A DNA stretch of 64,000 nucleotides, taken from the NCBI RefSeq assembly GCF_026625725.1, contig NZ_CP113060.1:620001-684000 (forward strand), written 5' to 3'. Position 1 is the stretch's first letter. Each line of letters opens with the position of its first letter. The notes beneath the pieces are model-generated. The model ran no database searches and was not told the origin of the DNA. It saw only the letters and a list, made by a program, of their open reading frames with translations. Shown piece after piece: positions 57,961 to 64,000 of this stretch. The stretch is from Pseudomonas sp. SL4(2022). Lineage in GTDB: Bacteria; Pseudomonadota; Gammaproteobacteria; Pseudomonadales; Pseudomonadaceae. The position numbers and the translations under genes were made by a program.

Positions 57961-58193
57961 AACATCGAGCCGGTATGTCATAGAGTTATTTCCTCGGGAA
58001 ACGCTGAAATCCTTTCATAACGAGGCTAGTTGTCTCTCCCATAAAGTCAACGGCACTATGCCGCCATGGTCGGTCGATATGAAAAAGCTCGTCGGGCACC
58101 TCAGCGGTTAGAGTGTTCAATGTGACAATATATTGTCAGAGCTGCACCAAGCAGCTTGGCTTTGCAAGCTGCCCAGTGAAGTGTCAGCTGCTG

Positions 58194-60161
58194 TCACTTG
58201 CTTTTTTCCCGGGCGGCAATCAGATCTGCGATTCCAGCGTGTGCTATAGCGTCGGGATGGATCGGGCCATTGAACCAGTCGTTTTCGAGCCCGCCGGCTT
58301 TATCAAATCGAACTTGGGTCATAAATGAGTCGTTGCCGGTACGCACTGCACGGCTGCGATCACTAGCGTAGGGCTGCCAGTTCTCGAAGCTTTGAATGGG
58401 CATTGTTGAGGCATGTTGATCAGCTTCTTTTGCTGGCTTATACCATGTGAATAATTCGTTGGCCGGACAACCAACTCCGGCCTGACAGTTTGGAGCCACA
58501 TTGCAAAGCGAACGCCCTTTGAAAACTTCGTTAGAATCGATCTGATTCCACTTCGTTTCGCTCATCGCATTTACTTGATAGGCCCTAAGATTATTAATGA
58601 AAATTTCCTCAATAGCCTTCGCTGACTCTTCGTCTAAGAGGAACTGAAAGTATTTAGCCCTAACATTGAAACCTGGAATTAACTTTGCCTGCTTCTCAAC
58701 GTGGGCTGTGAACATGACGTTTCCGTAGTCCAGCCTAGAACTACAGAAACCAGGAAGTGGTCGCTGGATGGGGTTGGGGTATACGAGGCCAGTAACTCTC
58801 TTTGGATCAATCCCCGCGTACTTGTTAAGAGCGTAGTTGATCTGCTTATAAATTATTTTTAGATGCCCCTTGGCCGCCTTATTGGCATCATTTGGGTCTA
58901 TAACTCTGGCGATTTTTCTAAAAACGTACATCCATTGAAGCTTGGCATCTGTTTTGGCTTTCGCATATAGAGCAACGAGAGGAATGCTAGAATTGATGTC
59001 GCCAGCAGGGTATACCCTACGAGGTACTAGACCCCACTTAACTACTCCAGCGAAGCCAAAATCGTTGCCACCAATCGACATTAAGACATCGTCGACCTTT
59101 CGCAGTTTCCCATCACAGCTGTCGAACTTTACTTTGCCGTAATAGAGTCGACCTTGAAGTGGGCGCTGCTCAATACCAAAATTGTGACGTTCTGCTGCTC
59201 GCCTGACTCCGCCAATGCACAATAGATCAATCAGTGCATTCATCTGTGACTTGTTCAGAGCTGGAGTAGAAAGCTTATCCTCTTCGTACTTACCGGAGGG
59301 GTCTCTGAAGTTTCCACCATCTCGCTCGGAATGGATGTAGACCCCACTCGGCGACTCATCAATAACAGGAGGGTTCAATTGGGCTCTGAAAAAGCCGTCA
59401 TAGGCTTCTGCTCCAGAGCAGCTGAAAGAGGCGAATCTCACCACTGTATCTGGGTTAGTTACAGCAATCTGCATAGCTCGCAGAGATTGCCACGAGAGCA
59501 ATGAGCGGTGGCAAGTCACGTCCCACCATTTGGCACTGTCCCTGAAACGACCATGAACCTTTCCAGGGGTGTCCAAGATATTGGCCCCTTTCTTCAACGC
59601 TTCGACTGGCAGATTAGTCCCTATCGCTGCGTGATCAGGGTTCCCTTCACCACTAGCAAATGAATCACCGAGTCCAACAATAAAGCGAGTTTTGATCTCA
59701 AGGTCTTCCTTCTCTACCTCCTGGCCATCAGAAATCCTCACCATGAGGGCGAATGGCTTGCGCTCTTCAATATCTGGGATCTCACGCTTCAGATTGCACG
59801 AAATAGGAAGACCAAGTTTTTTCCCATCGTGGAACCAGGTGCATGAAGCCCCCTCAGAGTACCCGACAGCTTGAGCAACTATTGAGTGTTTGGGGTTGAA
59901 TAATTTTGCCTCATCGTAGACACGCTTTTGTGGATCCCAGAGGGTTTCCCCTGTTAGTGGCAAAAGCGTACGGATATCTTGGGTGTTCAGACTGGCCAGA
60001 AATTCAGCGGTGAACATATCCGGCTTCCAGCGATCTTTGATTCGGTTGAAAGCTTCAGGGTCTCTGAAAACTGGGAACCCATTCTTCACTGCCCACTGGA
60101 TGTCGGCACTCACAGCAGAAGACGAGAAAACCAAAGCCACAAGATAGAGTAACGCACGCAC
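58194..60161 (-). CDS. Secreted SGNH/GDSL-type hydrolase
   Basis: A 655-residue protein with a signal peptide (LLYLVALVFSSSAVSA). The GDSL block GLGDSFASGEGNP (serine near 168), the block-III NDFGFAG segment SIGGNDFGF and the block-V GPIHPDAIAHAG (Asp/His) are all present. The start is GTG, with GAAGGAT 7 bases upstream. It is likely an esterase or lipase acting in the periplasm or outside the cell. It is much longer than typical SGNH domains, with a large insert after block I. Confidence 0.82.
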   Translation of the reverse strand: MRALLYLVALVFSSSAVSADIQWAVKNGFPVFRDPEAFNRIKDRWKPDMFTAEFLASLNTQDIRTLLPLTGETLWDPQKRVYDEAKLFNPKHSIVAQAVGYSEGASCTWFHDGKKLGLPISCNLKREIPDIEERKPFALMVRISDGQEVEKEDLEIKTRFIVGLGDSFASGEGNPDHAAIGTNLPVEALKKGANILDTPGKVHGRFRDSAKWWDVTCHRSLLSWQSLRAMQIAVTNPDTVVRFASFSCSGAEAYDGFFRAQLNPPVIDESPSGVYIHSERDGGNFRDPSGKYEEDKLSTPALNKSQMNALIDLLCIGGVRRAAERHNFGIEQRPLQGRLYYGKVKFDSCDGKLRKVDDVLMSIGGNDFGFAGVVKWGLVPRRVYPAGDINSSIPLVALYAKAKTDAKLQWMYVFRKIARVIDPNDANKAAKGHLKIIYKQINYALNKYAGIDPKRVTGLVYPNPIQRPLPGFCSSRLDYGNVMFTAHVEKQAKLIPGFNVRAKYFQFLLDEESAKAIEEIFINNLRAYQVNAMSETKWNQIDSNEVFKGRSLCNVAPNCQAGVGCPANELFTWYKPAKEADQHASTMPIQSFENWQPYASDRSRAVRTGNDSFMTQVRFDKAGGLENDWFNGPIHPDAIAHAGIADLIAAREKSK

Positions 60162-60892
60162 AAGAAGATCCTTCTAGTCAGGTGTGTCGAGATATCTGTG
60201 AGGCTCATCAAACTCGCAGTGCTAGGAGCGTTCAGCAGCCACACGTTGATTTATCGTGATCTTCAATATGTTAGTCCATAAGCTCTGAATCAGCCTTGTT
60301 ACAGACGGCGCAAGTCCAGACTGTGTAAATCGCGGCAGGTGTTGGGGGCGGTATTTTTGGGCTTTCTGCCACTCTCAAGGCCATTGAGTGCTTCAGCCAA
60401 GGTTCAGACTCGACGATACTGATTTCTTAGGCGTGGGCCTCTGAAGGCCAGCTAAGTCGAGCTCTCGAGCTGGAGAAAAAGTCTTAGGCACTCATTGCAT
60501 CCATTAAGGCACTGCTCCCAGCCCCAGTTTCAGGTTGTAGACGAGCACATGTGGGCTCATTCCGGTATTCATCCAGCCGAGAAAGCGCCTGGCCCCATGG
60601 GCCGGACACACAAGCGGATATAAAAGAGCACCGCACCTGGCCTTGCATTCAATAGACAGCCTCCCGCACTGGTTCAAATCCATTTTAGGGATTTGAACCC
60701 AGACCCTAGGTGGTCATCTGGCATGCTTGCCAGCACGAACGGGGCGGATTGGATACTCCGGAAAACGCTTTACAAAACCCTAGCGATGCTTAGACTTCTG
60801 GACGACGACACGATATCTACCAAATCCAAGTGATTCGCGAATTGCGCTGAAAAAACTGGGGTTTGCGGGACTCAGGGGGGTTAGGACACATC
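60162..60892. other. Island right-end spacer
   Basis: About 730 bases with no supportable gene before attR. It contains the inverted repeat GGTTCAAATCC (60671-60681) / GGATTTGAACC (60689-60699), the same 11 bases as the ssrA T arm. The remainder has no clear hairpin or frame. Confidence 0.5.
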
Positions 60893-60910
60893 TCCCCCCG
60901 GCTCCACCAA
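60893..60910. repeat. attR (18-bp direct repeat)
   Basis: TCCCCCCGGCTCCACCAA, identical to 16789-16806. It marks the right boundary of the island. It is followed 10 bases later by a terminator that once followed ssrA. Confidence 0.9.
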
Positions 60911-60920
60911 ATACACATCT

Positions 60921-60946
60921 AAAGACGTCCACGGACGTCTTTTTTT
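60921..60946 (+). terminator. Probable displaced ssrA terminator
   Basis: AAAGACGTCC (60921-60930) and GGACGTCTTT (60933-60942) form a stem with a 2-base loop, followed by a T-run. It sits just beyond the attR copy of the ssrA end, where the native tmRNA terminator would be before the island entered. Confidence 0.8.
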
Positions 60947-61093
60947 GTGCCTGAAATCCAGTAAATACAGGGCTTTCAGCGCCATCAGTGTCCGTGAGCG
61001 TCCATCAAGATCTATGTCTTTCGGTATTCCAAATGGTATTCCAAGCCCACAGGTGCTAATTTTTGGAATACCAAAACCCTCCATGGAATACCA

Positions 61094-61402
61094 ATGTGCG
61101 CTCAAGCTACTCGCCTTTCTGAACTCAAGATCAAAGCCGCCAAGCCTTTAGAGAAGGATTACGTCCTGGTTGATGGCGACGGCCTACAGATGCGAGTGAG
61201 AATCAATGGCCCTAAGCTATGGAACTTTAACTACTACCATCCTGTAACCAAGAAGCGCATCAACATGGGCCTTGGCGCATACCCTGACCCGACCAGCAGA
61301 GGCAGCCACCGTCCGCTGGGCTGACATCGACTTCGAAAAGCGCATCTGGACGATTCCTGCTGAACGCATGAAGAAACGACGCACACACATCGTGCCTCTC
61401 CC
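61094..61402 (+). pseudogene. Internally deleted P4-type integrase
   Basis: The N-terminal part (RLSELKIKAAKPLEKDYVLV, DGDGLQMRV, MGLGAYPD) is a P4-family DUF4102 domain. It jumps at about 61285 into the C-terminal part in another frame (LTRPAEAATVRWADIDFEKR, then RTHIVPLP). The centre of the catalytic domain is missing; a short repeat CCTGAC lies at the joint. It is the remnant of an older insertion at ssrA. Confidence 0.85.
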
Positions 61403-61742
61403 CTAGCCTGATCCGTCGATCATGGGCGTAGGTCTGCGGATCTAGCTTGGCTGCAGGTGGATTGCCCAGGCGCTTTGCGACCAGATCCAGCTTGGAGCGG
61501 CGGCGCAAACCATCCCTTAGCGAATGTCCGTGCAGATCAAACCATGAGCCAATGAGTGCCGTGAGCCGGCGCGCATCTGTTGGCTTAGGTGACCAGCTCG
61601 GGTTATCCACGACCTTAGCCCGGCACGTTGCTTCAAATCGCTGAGCCTCGCCTTTGGTCTTGAAGGTCTTCCGAAAGCGCTTGCCCTTGATCGGCTCTAC
61701 ATCGACCTTCCAGCGTCCGTCTGGCTGTTGCTCGATGGCCAT
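61403..61742 (-). pseudogene. Truncated phage-type integrase
   Basis: The first 110 or so residues of a phage integrase (starts MAIEQQPDGRWKVDVEPIKG; contains WFDLHGHSLRDG) run on the minus strand until about 61403, where the reading enters the inverted end of the P4-type remnant. The catalytic domain is missing. It is a second decayed insertion fused to the first. Confidence 0.75.
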
Positions 61743-62012
61743 TAGCGCCAGCCGTACACAGGTTCATCTGGCACGGCATAACGGAGATGAGCATCCAATT
61801 GACGCGTTCCTGGAGGCCAGTTCAACGACTGGCAAAATGGCAATCCAAGCAAAGCTTTAAAGAAGGGTTCGTCGTTTCGCTGATCCAGGCGGGCAGCACA
61901 AGTCGCTAGCGAGCCAAACAGTCTCGCTTAGTGACTCACACCCCTTCACAGCCGCCTCGATCGCGGTCAGCCGGCATGCCTTGTTAAATTGGGCCTGCAC
62001 TCAGGCCAAGCA

Positions 62013-62600
62013 TCAAGCAAGGCAGTTGATAAGCTGCGCAACGCATTCCTCAATCGACTGCTCAGCGGTCCTAAGCGTCAAATCGGGCTGCAGCGGTGGT
62101 TCGTATGTAGATGTAATGCCCGTGAAGTCTGCAATTTCTCCTGCCCGAGCACGCAGATAGAGTCCCTTAACGTCCCTGGCCTCACAGACCTGAAGAGAAC
62201 AGTCGAGATAGACCTCCATGAAGTCATCAGGACCGACTATACGGCGCACCATGTCGCGGTCACGTTCGGATGGCGATATAAAGGCCGCAACACAGATCAC
62301 CCCAGAATCAACAAACAATTTCGCGACCTCAGCCGCGCGTCGCAGATTTTCATGACGGGCTTGCGGTGTAAAAGCCAAGTCTGCGCATAAACCACCCCGC
62401 AGATGGTCGCCGTCAAGCACCACAGAGCGCCGTCCACGCTGATAAAGCTGTGCTTCTAAGGCATACGCCAATGTCGACTTACCCGCCCCCGAGAGTCCGG
62501 TTAGCCAAAGCACCTGCCCACGCTGAGCATTGAGCAACTCGCGTTGCTTGCGACTGACGCGCTCGATTAACCGCAAGTTTGGCTCAGCACTGAGGCTCAT
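62013..62600 (-). CDS. cysC: Adenylyl-sulfate kinase
   Basis: A 195-residue APS kinase. The P-loop GLSGAGKST is near 35, DGDHLRGGLCADL near 62 binds APS, and DFTGITSTYEPP near 156 is the family end motif. It phosphorylates APS to PAPS in the cytoplasm. It is not next to other sulfate genes here. Length is normal. Confidence 0.93.
   Translation of the reverse strand: MSLSAEPNLRLIERVSRKQRELLNAQRGQVLWLTGLSGAGKSTLAYALEAQLYQRGRRSVVLDGDHLRGGLCADLAFTPQARHENLRRAAEVAKLFVDSGVICVAAFISPSERDRDMVRRIVGPDDFMEVYLDCSLQVCEARDVKGLYLRARAGEIADFTGITSTYEPPLQPDLTLRTAEQSIEECVAQLINCLA

Positions 62601-64000
<1,400 letters not shown>

Larger units (their letters stand above)
16789..60910. mobile_element. ~44 kb integrative and mobilizable island at ssrA
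   Basis: The island is bounded by identical 18-bp copies (TCCCCCCGGCTCCACCAA) of the ssrA 3' end. It begins with two tyrosine recombinase genes next to attL and carries a gpA-like HUH replication protein, MobC, a MobP-like relaxase, an MvaT-like silencer, defence-like genes and effector-like genes. It is visibly more AT-rich than the flanks. No type IV secretion or mating-pair genes are seen, so it would be mobilizable rather than self-transmissible. Confidence 0.88.

Noticed and set aside
60671..60699. A tRNA gene at the T-arm-like repeat
   Set aside because: Only an inverted T-arm sequence is present; no acceptor, D or anticodon arms can be drawn.
61989..62390. A 133-codon plus-strand frame over cysC
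   Set aside because: The cysC frame has a P-loop and family end motif; the other frame is noise.

Overview
The window looks like a Pseudomonas chromosome carrying a large acquired island. The flanks (1 to about 16,800 and about 62,000 to 64,000) are GC-rich with Pseudomonas-style genes: an lldR/lldPDE lactate locus, two sensor-kinase genes, a tmRNA gene, cysC and the 5' part of katG. The middle is more AT-rich, made of accessory genes, and includes a Pseudomonas-type MvaT/H-NS-like silencer. Species cannot be fixed by eye.

Layout. (1) 84-6549: a compact plus-strand run encoding a thermostable-hemolysin/acyltransferase-like protein, a short acyl-CoA-synthetase-like enzyme, a heme-oxygenase-fold diiron-oxidase candidate, an SDR, an exported TPR protein and a two-component system. 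(2) 6546-13318: lldR facing lldP-lldD-lldE with a perfect FadR-type operator between them. (3) 13356-16271: a large hybrid sensor kinase. (4) 16414-16805: ssrA (tmRNA), whose last 17 bases plus one are repeated at 60893-60910. These 18-bp direct repeats bound a ~44 kb island. (5) 16807-60892, the island: two tandem tyrosine recombinases separated by a 40-bp perfect palindrome, a P2 gpA-like HUH replication protein, a repeat-rich origin/oriT candidate, MobC plus relaxase, a run of small hypothetical and membrane proteins, an MvaT-like silencer, a defence-like section (PD-(D/E)xK nucleases, a GNAT / ImmA-IrrE / beta-protein operon, a multiubiquitin / E1 / DUF6527 operon controlled divergently by an HTH plus ImmA/IrrE pair, a PIN protein and a Fic toxin pair), and an effector-like section (Tle1/DUF2235 lipase with a DUF2931 lipoprotein, an SGNH hydrolase and another lipoprotein). 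(6) 60921-61742: the terminator that probably once followed ssrA, then two broken integrase genes, remnants of older insertions at the same site. (7) cysC and katG.

The island reads as an integrative and mobilizable element: it has its own integration, replication-like and mobilization genes but no visible conjugation (type IV secretion) genes, so transfer would need a helper. The most interesting part is 38703-42529. There a three-domain ubiquitin-like protein, an E1-like enzyme with an N-terminal extra domain and a cysteine-rich DUF6527 protein form an overlapping operon. A repressor/protease pair of the CapH/CapP type is divergent, and three copies of a TTGTC-N6-GACAA palindrome lie in the shared promoter region. 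The neighbouring operon (35241-38352) is a second candidate defence module that I cannot match to a named system.
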